Notes: generated by a model not told the origin, from the letters alone. A DNA stretch of 5,681 nucleotides from Prevotellaceae bacterium (GCA_031278495.1 JAITKG010000194.1:1-5681); one strand, 5' to 3'; counted from the stretch's first letter, positions 1-5,432 are shown. Made by a program: numbers and translations.

Positions 1-1
1 T

Positions 2-874
2 TATGTAACCACCAACCCATCGACCATCACCGCCGTGCTGGACAACGCCACCGGCAAATTTAACTGGTGCGTGTACGGCAGCGACTTTCCGCCCAATGCG
101 AAAAACAACTCCAGCGGCGGTTATGATTTACGCGGCTCGCCGCCGTTTATTATTAACAACACGATAGAATGGAAAGCCAGCACTTATTCCGGCAGCGAAA
201 TTACTGCGCTTACTGACGCCACCGGTTGTCCGGGCGTATGGTGCGGCAAAAACGGCGAAGCGGCGGGCGTATTGAACTGCTGCGTGACCGGCACGACCAA
301 CTGCAACGGCACGTGTAAAACGACCGGAACGTATACCACCAACGACGGCGCGTGCGCGGGAGCTTGCAACAGGGCATACGTGCAATTGCGCAATCAATGC
401 GGCGAGGTGACAAATTCCACCTACGGCACGTACACTAATTCCGGTTGCACTACGCCAAACTATACCACCAATGACGGCGCATGTACCGGCGATTGCAATA
501 AGGCGTATACGCAACAGCGTAATGCATGCGGGACGGTGATAAATGCAAAGTTCAGTACCTACACCAACACCAGTTGCACCACGCCAAATTACACAACCAA
601 TGACGGCGCATGTACACGCCAATGCGATGAGGCTTATACGCAATTGCACGATGCGTGCGGCAACATTATAAACGAAGAATATGGTGTATACTATAACCCC
701 CAATGTACAGCGGGCTGCAGATGCGATTTCCACTATACATGCAAAGATGTCCTAAAACCAAGTGTTGAAAGCTTTGCCGAGTGCAACGAACTATGTTTGC
801 GTTTGCGATATCCAAGGTTCAATTGGATCCGCAATGAAGACAATGTGAAACTGGACTGCTATTGCTGTAATTGA
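2..874 (+). CDS. Cysteine-rich repeat protein, probably secreted (5' end missing)
   Basis: The frame is open to the left edge (first visible residues YVTTNPSTITAV), so this is the C-terminal 290 residues of a longer protein; a GTG at 35 is only an internal codon. Visible order: an N/T/G-rich segment of about 100 residues containing WCVYGSDFPPN and LTDATGCPGVWCGKNG; three tandem 43-residue units each starting Y-T-T-N-D-G-A-C; then a C-terminal Cys-rich segment of about 50 residues ending DCYCCN. There are 27 cysteines in 290 residues, with regular spacing inside the repeats, which suggests disulfide-stabilised modules and therefore a location outside the cytoplasm. No membrane segment or recognisable C-terminal sorting domain is visible, and the signal peptide would lie in the missing part. 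I do not recognise a named family; a surface or adhesin-like role is only a guess. The reading is secure because repeat period, cysteine spacing and codon phase all agree. Confidence 0.8.
   Translation, partial: YVTTNPSTITAVLDNATGKFNWCVYGSDFPPNAKNNSSGGYDLRGSPPFIINNTIEWKASTYSGSEITALTDATGCPGVWCGKNGEAAGVLNCCVTGTTNCNGTCKTTGTYTTNDGACAGACNRAYVQLRNQCGEVTNSTYGTYTNSGCTTPNYTTNDGACTGDCNKAYTQQRNACGTVINAKFSTYTNTSCTTPNYTTNDGACTRQCDEAYTQLHDACGNIINEEYGVYYNPQCTAGCRCDFHYTCKDVLKPSVESFAECNELCLRLRYPRFNWIRNEDNVKLDCYCCN
332..718 (+). repeat. Three in-frame 129-bp tandem repeats
   Basis: Units begin at 332, 461 and 590, exactly 129 bp (43 codons) apart, with no indels. Each encodes Y-T-T-N-D-G-A-C, then C-x-x-A-Y-x-Q, a third Cys followed by Gly, an aromatic-rich stretch and a fourth Cys near position 38. 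DNA identity is highest at the unit starts (TA[TC]AC[CA]ACCAA[CT]GACGGCGC) and lower in the middle. Units 1 and 2 end C-T-T-P-N, while unit 3 ends C-T-A-G-C. The divergence indicates old duplications kept by selection on the protein, not recent slippage. Confidence 0.9.
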
Positions 875-1017
875 TTTGGATATTATGTATAGATAGATGA
901 AATATTAAAATAGTCGCGAATTGTGCGTTTCCACCAAACGCTACATCCGTTGCGCGGTAACCCCATTAGGGTTTCATCGTGCAACCATGAAGAAATAAAA
1001 TGTTCTCGAAACAGGTA

Positions 1018-1048
1018 AAACAGGGGTAAATAAATATAGCCCCTGTTT
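1018..1048. repeat. Perfect 9-bp inverted repeat (AAACAGGGG/CCCCTGTTT)
   Basis: Arms at 1018-1026 and 1040-1048 flank a 13-nt A/T-rich loop. An upstream GAAACAGG at 1008-1015 could pair instead with CCTGTTTC at 1042-1049, so two mutually exclusive foldings are possible. Confidence 0.7.
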
Positions 1049-1051
1049 CTG

Positions 1052-1088
1052 CCGTTCAATAATCCTCTCACAAACGCTTATTGAACGG
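1052..1088. repeat. Perfect 11-bp inverted repeat (CCGTTCAATAA/TTATTGAACGG)
   Basis: Arms at 1052-1062 and 1078-1088 match without error around a 15-nt loop. It has no T tract of its own, so it is not a stand-alone terminator. An RNA stem or a dyad bound by a protein are both possible. Confidence 0.75.
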
Positions 1089-1090
1089 TT

Positions 1091-1151
1091 AAGGCGCCAC
1101 AGACACCCGAAAAGGAGCTATAATACAGTTCCGGTGTCCCGGCGCCTTTTT
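1091..1151 (+). terminator. Probable intrinsic terminator with two-part stem
   Basis: The outer stem AAGGCGCC (1091-1098) pairs with GGCGCCTT (1141-1148). After a small internal loop, GACACC (1102-1107) pairs with GGTGTC (1133-1138). A run of five Ts (1147-1151) follows. The T tract is on the plus strand only, since the opposite side lacks it. It is 217 bp beyond the stop of the Cys-rich gene, so it would end either a long 3' UTR or a separate small transcript. The 25-nt apical loop is large for a terminator and contains TATAAT at 1119-1124, probably by chance. Confidence 0.6.
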
Positions 1152-1219
1152 GTATTAAAACGATGACATAATTACAAAAAATAATAATAAAACCATGAAT
1201 ATAAAATTAAAATGGTTGC

Positions 1220-1284
1220 AAATGCAGGTGTTTTTAATCAAAATAACGGCGCATGAAAATGGCGCATGATGGCTGCATTTTTTT
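1220..1284 (+). terminator. Weak T-tailed inverted repeat, possible second terminator
   Basis: AAATGCAG (1220-1227) pairs with CTGCATTT (1273-1280), and the T run continues to 1284 (seven Ts from 1278). The 45-nt interior contains a 13-bp tandem repeat with GGCGCATGA at 1248-1256 and again at 1261-1269. The stem is short and the loop long, so the terminator reading is tentative. Confidence 0.25.
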
Positions 1285-1378
1285 CTGGCGGTCGTATGCC
1301 GGCAGGCAACTTGAATTTTTAAATCTTTAAATGCCGTTGAAAAAAGCACAACAAATTTTTTATATTAAAAAAAAGTCG

Positions 1379-1386
1379 TATCTTTG
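1379..1386 (+). promoter_or_regulatory. Bacteroidota-type -7 element TATCTTTG for greA
   Basis: TATCTTTG matches the Bacteroidota housekeeping -7 consensus TAnnTTTG exactly. The -33 region about 20 bp upstream is only a T-rich stretch (around 1355-1360), a weak match to TTTG. Transcription would start near 1391-1393, immediately before the leader hairpin, giving a leader of roughly 70 nt. Confidence 0.65.
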
Positions 1387-1393
1387 TAGCGCA

Positions 1394-1423
1394 AGAAGAG
1401 TTCCGGCAGTCCGGGATTCTTCT
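1394..1423 (+). promoter_or_regulatory. Strong hairpin in the greA leader
   Basis: AGAAGAGTTCCGG (1394-1406) pairs with CCGGGATTCTTCT (1411-1423): 13 pairs including two G-U wobbles, closed by a 4-nt CAGT loop. It lies within a few bases of the predicted transcript start and is followed by CTTTTATTG. It could be an attenuator-like terminator, a pausing site or a 5' stabilising stem. The E. coli greA leader is known to contain a terminator and leader RNAs, but that precedent gives no sequence homology here. Confidence 0.5.
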
Positions 1424-1460
1424 CTTTTATTGAAAAAACATCTTTTGAAAGTATTGTTTT

Positions 1461-1934
1461 ATGGCAAAAGTACACTATGTAACGGAAGAAGGTTTGCAAC
1501 GTTTGCGCGCCGAATTGGAACAGATGAAAAATGTGGAACGCCCTGCAATATCGCGGCAAATAGCCGAAGCGCGCGACAAAGGCGACCTGTCTGAAAATGC
1601 GGAATACGACGCCGCAAAAGATGCGCAGGGATTATTGGAAATGAAAATTTCCAAACTCGAAAACATGGTGGCTACTGCGCGGGTGCTGGACGAATCGCGC
1701 ATCGACCTTTCGCAAGTGCAAATCCTCACGAAAGTAAAAATAAAAAATGTAGCGACCAAAGCCATTATGGAATATACACTGGTCACCGAAACCGAAGCCA
1801 ACATCAAAGAAGGAAAACTGGCGGTAGGCACGCCCATTGCGCAAGCCTTGCTGGGCAAGAAAAAGGGCGAAGTCGTAGAAGTGCAGGTTCCGTCGGGAAT
1901 TATAAAATTTGAAATCCTGAATATTTCAAAATAA
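1461..1934 (+). CDS. greA: Transcription elongation factor GreA
   Basis: The product has 157 residues, the usual GreA length (158 in E. coli). GreA enters the RNA polymerase secondary channel and stimulates the enzyme's intrinsic cleavage of backtracked RNA, rescuing arrested complexes. The N-terminal part (about 1-75) is the two-helix coiled coil. Its tip carries the signature GDLSENAEYDAAK with the acidic residues D42 and E45, equivalent to E. coli D41 and E44. The C-terminal part (about 80-157) is the FKBP-like domain, with the typical GTPIAQALLGKKKGE segment. The ATG at 1461 gives the canonical MAKVHYVTEEG start; its leader is A/T-rich without Shine-Dalgarno, as usual in Bacteroidota. It is the first gene after a TAnnTTTG promoter and a leader hairpin, and the HIT gene follows 33 bp downstream, probably cotranscribed. 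Confidence 0.97.
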   Translation: MAKVHYVTEEGLQRLRAELEQMKNVERPAISRQIAEARDKGDLSENAEYDAAKDAQGLLEMKISKLENMVATARVLDESRIDLSQVQILTKVKIKNVATKAIMEYTLVTETEANIKEGKLAVGTPIAQALLGKKKGEVVEVQVPSGIIKFEILNISK

Positions 1935-1967
1935 CGCCCCCTGCCTGTTATCTAAAAATTTAAAATC

Positions 1968-2372
1968 ATGAGTACCGTTTTTACCAAAATCGTACAGGGC
2001 GAAATCCCCAGTTACAAGCTGGCGGAAGACGACCGCTTTTATGCTTTCCTTGACATCAACCCGTTGTCCAAAGGGCATGCGCTGGTGATACCGAAACAGG
2101 AAACCGATTACCTTTTCGATTTACCGCCGGCATTGCTGGGCGATTTATTCCGGTTTGCGCAACAGGTGGCGGGAGCTATCCGGCGCAGTGTGCCATGCAA
2201 ACGCATCGGCGTAGTGGTATTGGGGCTGGAAGTGCCGCATGCGCACATCCACCTGGTGCCGTTGAACAGCGAGTCGGACGTGGATTTCCGTAAACCGAAA
2301 TTACAATTGCCAGACGGGGAAATGGCCGCGCTGGCGGGAAAAATCAGGGAAGAGTTAAGCGCGAAGAATTAA
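1968..2372 (+). CDS. HIT (histidine triad) family nucleotide-binding protein
   Basis: The 134-residue product is of single-domain HIT/HINT size. The histidine triad is H91-A-H93-I-H95-L-V in the segment EVPHAHIHLVPL; the central histidine is the nucleophile that attacks the alpha-phosphate in this family. Other family marks are the start FTKIVQGEIPSYKLAEDD, FLDINPLSKGHALVIPK (about 27-43) and the CKRIGVVVLGLE strand before the triad. HINT-type enzymes hydrolyse purine nucleoside phosphoramidates and aminoacyl-adenylates in the cytosol; the substrate here is not predictable. No N-terminal zinc-binding cysteine pair is present. The start at 1968 fits the family N terminus. It is probably in the greA transcript, and as I recall the greA-HIT pairing is common in Bacteroidota genomes. 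Confidence 0.93.
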   Translation: MSTVFTKIVQGEIPSYKLAEDDRFYAFLDINPLSKGHALVIPKQETDYLFDLPPALLGDLFRFAQQVAGAIRRSVPCKRIGVVVLGLEVPHAHIHLVPLNSESDVDFRKPKLQLPDGEMAALAGKIREELSAKN

Positions 2373-2422
2373 GCGTAAGGCGGGCTTGTGCGCAGGAAAA
2401 ATTAAAAACAAGGAATGAGAAA

Positions 2423-3574
2423 ATGAAACGTTTCCTATTAGTCATAGCGCCCTTTTTGGCGGCGGCTTGCAGCCAGCCTTCTGCAACGGTCAGCGGTTGC
2501 GTGGAAAATGGCGCGAATGCAAAAATCACGTTGATACGGCAGGGCGCAGTTACGCAATTTCTGCTGGACACCCTGCGCGCCGACGCACACGGGTGTTTCC
2601 GGTATAAAATAAAACAACCGGGCAAACAGTTTGCACCGGCATTTGTGTCGGTTTCTATTGATTCATCGGCGCGCGCATCGCTATTGGTGAAAGAAAACGA
2701 ACACATCGTTATCAACGCAAAGAAAGGCGACTATAACTATACGGTGGAAGGTTCTGAAGAATCCGCCCTGTTGCAGTCACTGAACAGACACTTGCTTGAA
2801 TCGTCGCACCGTTTCGATTCGCTGATGGCGCTGGTCAATGCGGAACAGGCGCGCGTGGGCAACGCCAAAATTCCCGATAAATGGAACAGGGAACTGGGCG
2901 GCATATATGTGAAACAGTACCGGCAGGCGGTGCAGTTCATCATAAAAAACATAAAATCGCTGGCGTGCGTGGCGGCATTAAACCAGTCGTTGCCCAACGG
3001 CTTGCCGGTTTTCTCGCGCAACGAAGACGCGGTTTATTTTAAAATGGCGTACGATACGTTGAAAGTATATTATCCCTCGTCCGAATACATCGCGGCATTG
3101 CGCGATGAATACGAATACCGCTTCCGCCAGATGGACTTGCTGGCAAAAGTAGAAACGGCGTCCGAAGCGGGTTTCATAGATATGAAGTTACCGGATATGT
3201 CGGCGCAAACGGTGGCATTGTCGTCGCTCAAAGGAAATGTGATTTTACTTTATTTCTGGGTATCGACCGATAAATCGCAATTGATGTACAATAACGAATT
3301 GAAAGCATTGTATGAAAAATATCATCCGCAAGGACTGGCGATTTACCAAGTGGCGTTCGACACGGACAAGACGTTATGGGCAAAAGCCATCGCCGGGCAG
3401 GAATTGCCATGGATAAATGTCTGCGACGGTTTGGGCGCGTCGTCGCCGGTATTGCGCACCTATAACGTTACAAAATTCCCGTCCGCATTTCTTATCAATA
3501 AAGCGGGCGATATTGTTGCCGCCAACCTGTCAAATCAGGAAATGGAGAAAGAAATTATTAAAGCGATTAGGTGA
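2423..3574 (+). CDS. Lipoprotein with DUF4369-like N-terminal region and TlpA/thioredoxin-like domain lacking CxxC
   Basis: The 383-residue product has a lipoprotein signal: MKRFLLVIAP, then a lipobox ending AAAC with the lipidated cysteine at 16. The sequence after it (SQPS) lacks an obvious acidic surface-export signal, so a periplasm-facing position is likely. Residues about 20-120 form a beta-rich region resembling the DUF4369 domain often joined to thioredoxin domains in Bacteroidota. About 120-250 is mostly helical. About 255-383 is a TlpA/AhpC-TSA-like thioredoxin fold (LSSLKGNVILLYFWVS, then VTKFPSAFLINKAG with the cis-proline P353). The catalytic WCxxC is replaced by T282-D283-K-S-Q286, so disulfide exchange by this motif is not possible. 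C26, C58, C182 and C334 are the other cysteines. It may be a binding or scaffold relative of TlpA. It starts 50 bp after the HIT stop, with a weak AGGA upstream. Confidence 0.85.
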   Translation: MKRFLLVIAPFLAAACSQPSATVSGCVENGANAKITLIRQGAVTQFLLDTLRADAHGCFRYKIKQPGKQFAPAFVSVSIDSSARASLLVKENEHIVINAKKGDYNYTVEGSEESALLQSLNRHLLESSHRFDSLMALVNAEQARVGNAKIPDKWNRELGGIYVKQYRQAVQFIIKNIKSLACVAALNQSLPNGLPVFSRNEDAVYFKMAYDTLKVYYPSSEYIAALRDEYEYRFRQMDLLAKVETASEAGFIDMKLPDMSAQTVALSSLKGNVILLYFWVSTDKSQLMYNNELKALYEKYHPQGLAIYQVAFDTDKTLWAKAIAGQELPWINVCDGLGASSPVLRTYNVTKFPSAFLINKAGDIVAANLSNQEMEKEIIKAIR

Positions 3575-3685
3575 TAAAGTAATTAAGTAACCAAATGATT
3601 AAGAAACCGGCGCCGCAGAGGGATTTACAAAGAGCATGACGATACTGTTTGTTACTACATTAACTTCTCTAACTCCCCGAACTAC

Positions 3686-4417
3686 ATGAAGTACTACTTT
3701 GCAGCGGATACGCACTTGGGATTATCTGCGGTGGGCGACGCCCGCACGCGGGAACGGCATTTTGTACGTTGGCTCGACGAAATAAAAAACGATGCTGCCG
3801 CTGTTTTCCTGCTGGGCGATATTTTCGATTTCTGGTGTGAATACAAAACGGTTGTTCCGCGCGGGTTTACGCGCACATTGGGCAAGTTGGCGGAATTGAC
3901 CGACAAAGGTATTCCTGTGCATTTTTTTCCGGGTAACCACGACTTGTGGATATTTGATTACCTGCCGGCAGAAACAGGCATCATTGTGCATCATGCGCCG
4001 TTGGAAATAACTTTGGGTCGGCAAAATTTCTATCTTGCGCATGGCGACAATGCCGGGCAACCGGCAAAAGGCTACCGCCGCTTACGGTGGATATTTACTA
4101 ACCGCGTATTTCAAAAATGTTTTCTTGCCATTCATCCGCGCTGGGGCGTGGCGTTTGCGCACCGTTGGTCGCGCCATAGCCGGCTCTCGAAGGGTATCGC
4201 CGTCCCGTTCAGGGGTGAAGAAGAACCCATCGTACGGTTTGCCAAACAATACTGCCAATCGCATCCGGTACATCAATTTATTTTCGGGCATTTTCATACG
4301 CCTGTCCAGTGGCAGGCAGGCGGACAGGCGCACCTGACCATTCTCGGCGAATGGCTCAAAGGCTGCGAATACGCCGTGTTCGACGGTGAAAAAGTAACGT
4401 TAAAAAAGTGGAAATAA
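3686..4417 (+). CDS. lpxH: UDP-2,3-diacylglucosamine diphosphatase (LpxH-type)
   Basis: The 243-residue product is of LpxH length. It hydrolyses UDP-2,3-diacylglucosamine to lipid X and UMP, the fourth step of lipid A synthesis, at the inner face of the cytoplasmic membrane. All calcineurin-like metallophosphoesterase motifs are present: D8-T-H10, G44-D45 followed by IFDFW, G83-N-H-D86, A-H119-G-D121 and G201-H-F-H204. These provide the two-metal (usually Mn) site. The Arg- and aromatic-rich insertion at about 129-170 matches the lid that holds the acyl chains in LpxH. The ATG at 3686 gives MKYYFAADTHLG, the normal family start, without Shine-Dalgarno. The 111-bp gap after the lipoprotein gene contains several in-frame TAA triplets and only a poor promoter match (TACTGTTTG near 3643), so readthrough from upstream is possible. 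A relaxed-specificity phosphoesterase is the main alternative. Confidence 0.9.
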   Translation: MKYYFAADTHLGLSAVGDARTRERHFVRWLDEIKNDAAAVFLLGDIFDFWCEYKTVVPRGFTRTLGKLAELTDKGIPVHFFPGNHDLWIFDYLPAETGIIVHHAPLEITLGRQNFYLAHGDNAGQPAKGYRRLRWIFTNRVFQKCFLAIHPRWGVAFAHRWSRHSRLSKGIAVPFRGEEEPIVRFAKQYCQSHPVHQFIFGHFHTPVQWQAGGQAHLTILGEWLKGCEYAVFDGEKVTLKKWK

Positions 4418-4431
4418 AATTGCCCCGAATA

Positions 4432-5397
4432 TTAAACGTCCGTTGACGTTAGGATTTCTGCAATCTTTTCTTTGCTCAGGCTGGTAATAGCTTGGATTTG
4501 TTCCAAAGAAAGCCCGTTGCGTTTTCCGCTAATGACGACGTTTCTTAATCCCTCTGCTTTTCCTTCTGCTCTTCCTTCTGCTCTTCCTTTTTCCAAACCT
4601 TTTTCCAAACCTTTTTTCAACCCTTTTTCCAAACCTCTTTCCAAACCTCTTTTCAGACCTTTTTCCAGACCTTCCCTCAAGCCTTTATCTGATGCGTCAA
4701 GGTAGTACATGCGCTCGGTGCGGATAGAATCCCAATAACGGTCATACGCATCCAACTGTCCCCGAGTGTAGGAATTGCTTTCCAAATATTGCACTGCCTC
4801 TTTGGTTACTTCCTCTTCCAGCAATTCCGGAGGGATGACCTCTGTCCCTTCCTTAATTTGGGTCAGGAAGGTCAGCCATAAATCATACAACTTTTTTTCT
4901 GCACGGTTGCCGGGACGGAATTTTGGCAATTCGATAAAAACAAACTCCAACCCTTCCAATTGTTTATTCCTGTTGGCGATGTTCACTATTTTGTAGTCGT
5001 GGTAATAGTCGGAAGTATCGCGGTCAAAAATTTCATTGACGAAGCTCAGGGCATATACCGGTTGAAGGAACTTGTATTCTTTAGCGCTGTCGAGCTGCTT
5101 TATGTATGCTTTGGAAGCATTGAACAGCACCCTGCTTCGGAAGCTGTCCGTCCAGTACATTTGCATTTCCACGATAAACTGCCTTCCGGTATTATCGATG
5201 CAGTGCACGTCTACAATAGAATCTTTCAGTGCGGGGATTTCCGGCACCATTTCGCTCTGCTGGTATTGCAGGGTAACGATTTGTTGCGAAGGTTCCAGCG
5301 GGAGCATGTTATTGAGCAAACTTTTGCACAAATGCTCATGCTCGCCAAAAATTCGTTTAAACGTCAAGTCGTTTTTTGGGTCCAGGTAACGTGCCAT
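4432..5397 (-). CDS. Rpn-family PD-(D/E)XK nuclease / putative transposase
   Basis: The product has 321 residues from the ATG at 5397. That start gives MARYLDPKNDLTFKRIFGE, the standard N terminus of this family (annotated as Rpn recombination-promoting nuclease or PD-(D/E)XK nuclease family transposase). A TTG at 5427 would add 10 residues but overlaps the predicted promoter. The nuclease core shows D63 (SIVDV) and E77-M-Q79 (FIVEMQM), the E-x-Q variant of the PD-(D/E)XK metal site, followed by the helical YIKQLDSAKEY and the VYALSFVN strand. Eleven tetrapeptide units (GLxx, then G[RK]AE) occupy residues 239-282. A helical tail (about 295-317) looks helix-turn-helix-like. E. coli Rpn proteins are DNA endonucleases that promote RecA-independent recombination, and some act in phage defence; activity here is inferred. 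It is convergent with lpxH across 14 bp. Confidence 0.88.
   Translation of the reverse strand: MARYLDPKNDLTFKRIFGEHEHLCKSLLNNMLPLEPSQQIVTLQYQQSEMVPEIPALKDSIVDVHCIDNTGRQFIVEMQMYWTDSFRSRVLFNASKAYIKQLDSAKEYKFLQPVYALSFVNEIFDRDTSDYYHDYKIVNIANRNKQLEGLEFVFIELPKFRPGNRAEKKLYDLWLTFLTQIKEGTEVIPPELLEEEVTKEAVQYLESNSYTRGQLDAYDRYWDSIRTERMYYLDASDKGLREGLEKGLKRGLERGLEKGLKKGLEKGLEKGRAEGRAEGKAEGLRNVVISGKRNGLSLEQIQAITSLSKEKIAEILTSTDV
4552..4683 (-). repeat. Eleven 12-bp coding repeats (GLEK-type tetrapeptides)
   Basis: Residues 239-282 of the Rpn-like protein form eight G-L-[REK]-[EKR] units followed by three G-[RK]-A-E units, 11 units of 12 bp (132 bp). The plus strand reads as a pyrimidine-rich tract with repeated TTTTTCCAAACC-like units; the coding strand is purine-rich. 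Units are close enough at DNA level (several GLEK copies nearly identical) for slippage or unequal recombination, and gain or loss of a unit would keep the frame. Charged Gly/Leu/Glu/Lys repeats of this kind are commonly seen near the C terminus in this family. Confidence 0.9.
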
Positions 5398-5424
5398 GCT
5401 GTTAAGTTTTTCGATTCTACGAGG

Positions 5425-5432
5425 CAAAGTTA
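5425..5432 (-). promoter_or_regulatory. Bacteroidota-type -7 element TAACTTTG for the Rpn-like gene
   Basis: On the minus strand TAACTTTG matches TAnnTTTG exactly. About 20 bp upstream the -33 region is only T-rich (CTTTTAGG). Transcription would start near 5418-5421, giving a leader of about 20-25 nt before the ATG at 5397. This placement argues against the TTG at 5427 as the start and implies the gene is transcribed separately from the gene upstream. Confidence 0.6.

Larger units (their letters stand above)
925..1151 (+). ncRNA. Candidate structured RNA: five consecutive hairpins ending in a T tract
   Basis: Five inverted repeats follow each other. (a) GCGTTT/AAACGC at 925-941, 5-nt loop. 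(b) GTTGCGCG/CGTGCAAC at 949-985, one G-U pair, enclosing AACCC/GGGTT with a 5-nt loop. (c) AAACAGGGG/CCCCTGTTT at 1018-1048. (d) CCGTTCAATAA/TTATTGAACGG at 1052-1088. (e) AAGGCGCC/GGCGCCTT at 1091-1148, followed by Ts. Hairpins c, d and e are separated by only 2-3 nt. The T tract favours plus-strand transcription. It could be a long structured 3' UTR of the upstream gene, an independent small RNA, or a palindromic repeat element. No TAnnTTTG promoter was found just upstream, so an independent transcript is unproven. Confidence 0.35.
875..1378. other. Long non-coding region rich in inverted repeats
   Basis: No convincing gene lies between the stop of the Cys-rich gene and the greA promoter. 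Short open frames on the minus strand (883-1071, 1155-1349) start with GTG, encode low-complexity peptides and overlap the inverted repeats, so I do not call them. The left part (925-1151) is moderately GC-rich and full of hairpins. The part from 1150 to 1378 is A/T-rich and contains one more T-tailed inverted repeat and a 13-bp tandem repeat. I see no tRNA, and none of the conserved stretches of RNase P RNA, SRP RNA or tmRNA that I could check by eye. Confidence 0.6.

Noticed and set aside
35..37. GTG as the start codon of the Cys-rich protein
   Set aside because: The frame stays open to the left edge with protein-like sequence (YVTTNPSTITAV), so the gene begins outside the window.
332..718. 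CRISPR-like array
   Set aside because: The repeats are 129 bp, contiguous, diverged and in frame with a protein; there are no short identical repeats with unique spacers.
128..733. 201-codon open frame on the minus strand
   Set aside because: It lies opposite the repeat-coding sequence, and its own periodicity and Ala/Val/Ile-rich composition are by-products of the plus-strand repeats.
930..936. TCCACCA resembling a tRNA or tmRNA 3' end
   Set aside because: It is the loop of a small hairpin; no acceptor stem or T-arm precedes it.
883..1071. 62-codon minus-strand frame starting with GTG
   Set aside because: It overlaps three inverted repeats, has no promoter match, and its composition is not protein-like.
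1119..1124. TATAAT as a promoter -10 element
   Set aside because: It is in the loop of a terminator-like hairpin, has no matching -35, and the window otherwise uses TAnnTTTG.
1052..1151. Integron attC site or mobile-element end
   Set aside because: The inverted repeats lack paired attC core sites (GTTRRRY/RYYYAAC), and there is no integrase, transposase or target duplication nearby.
1155..1349. 64-codon minus-strand frame with a hydrophobic end
   Set aside because: It has a GTG start, and the Phe/Ile/Leu run simply reads an A/T-rich stretch; no supporting signals.
3689..3696. TAnnTTTG-like string near the lpxH start (TACTTTG)
   Set aside because: It is one base short of the consensus and lies inside the lpxH coding sequence.
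5398..5427. TTG-initiated 10-residue extension of the Rpn-like protein
   Set aside because: The family starts at MARYLDPKNDLTFK, and the extension overlaps the predicted -7 element and start site.
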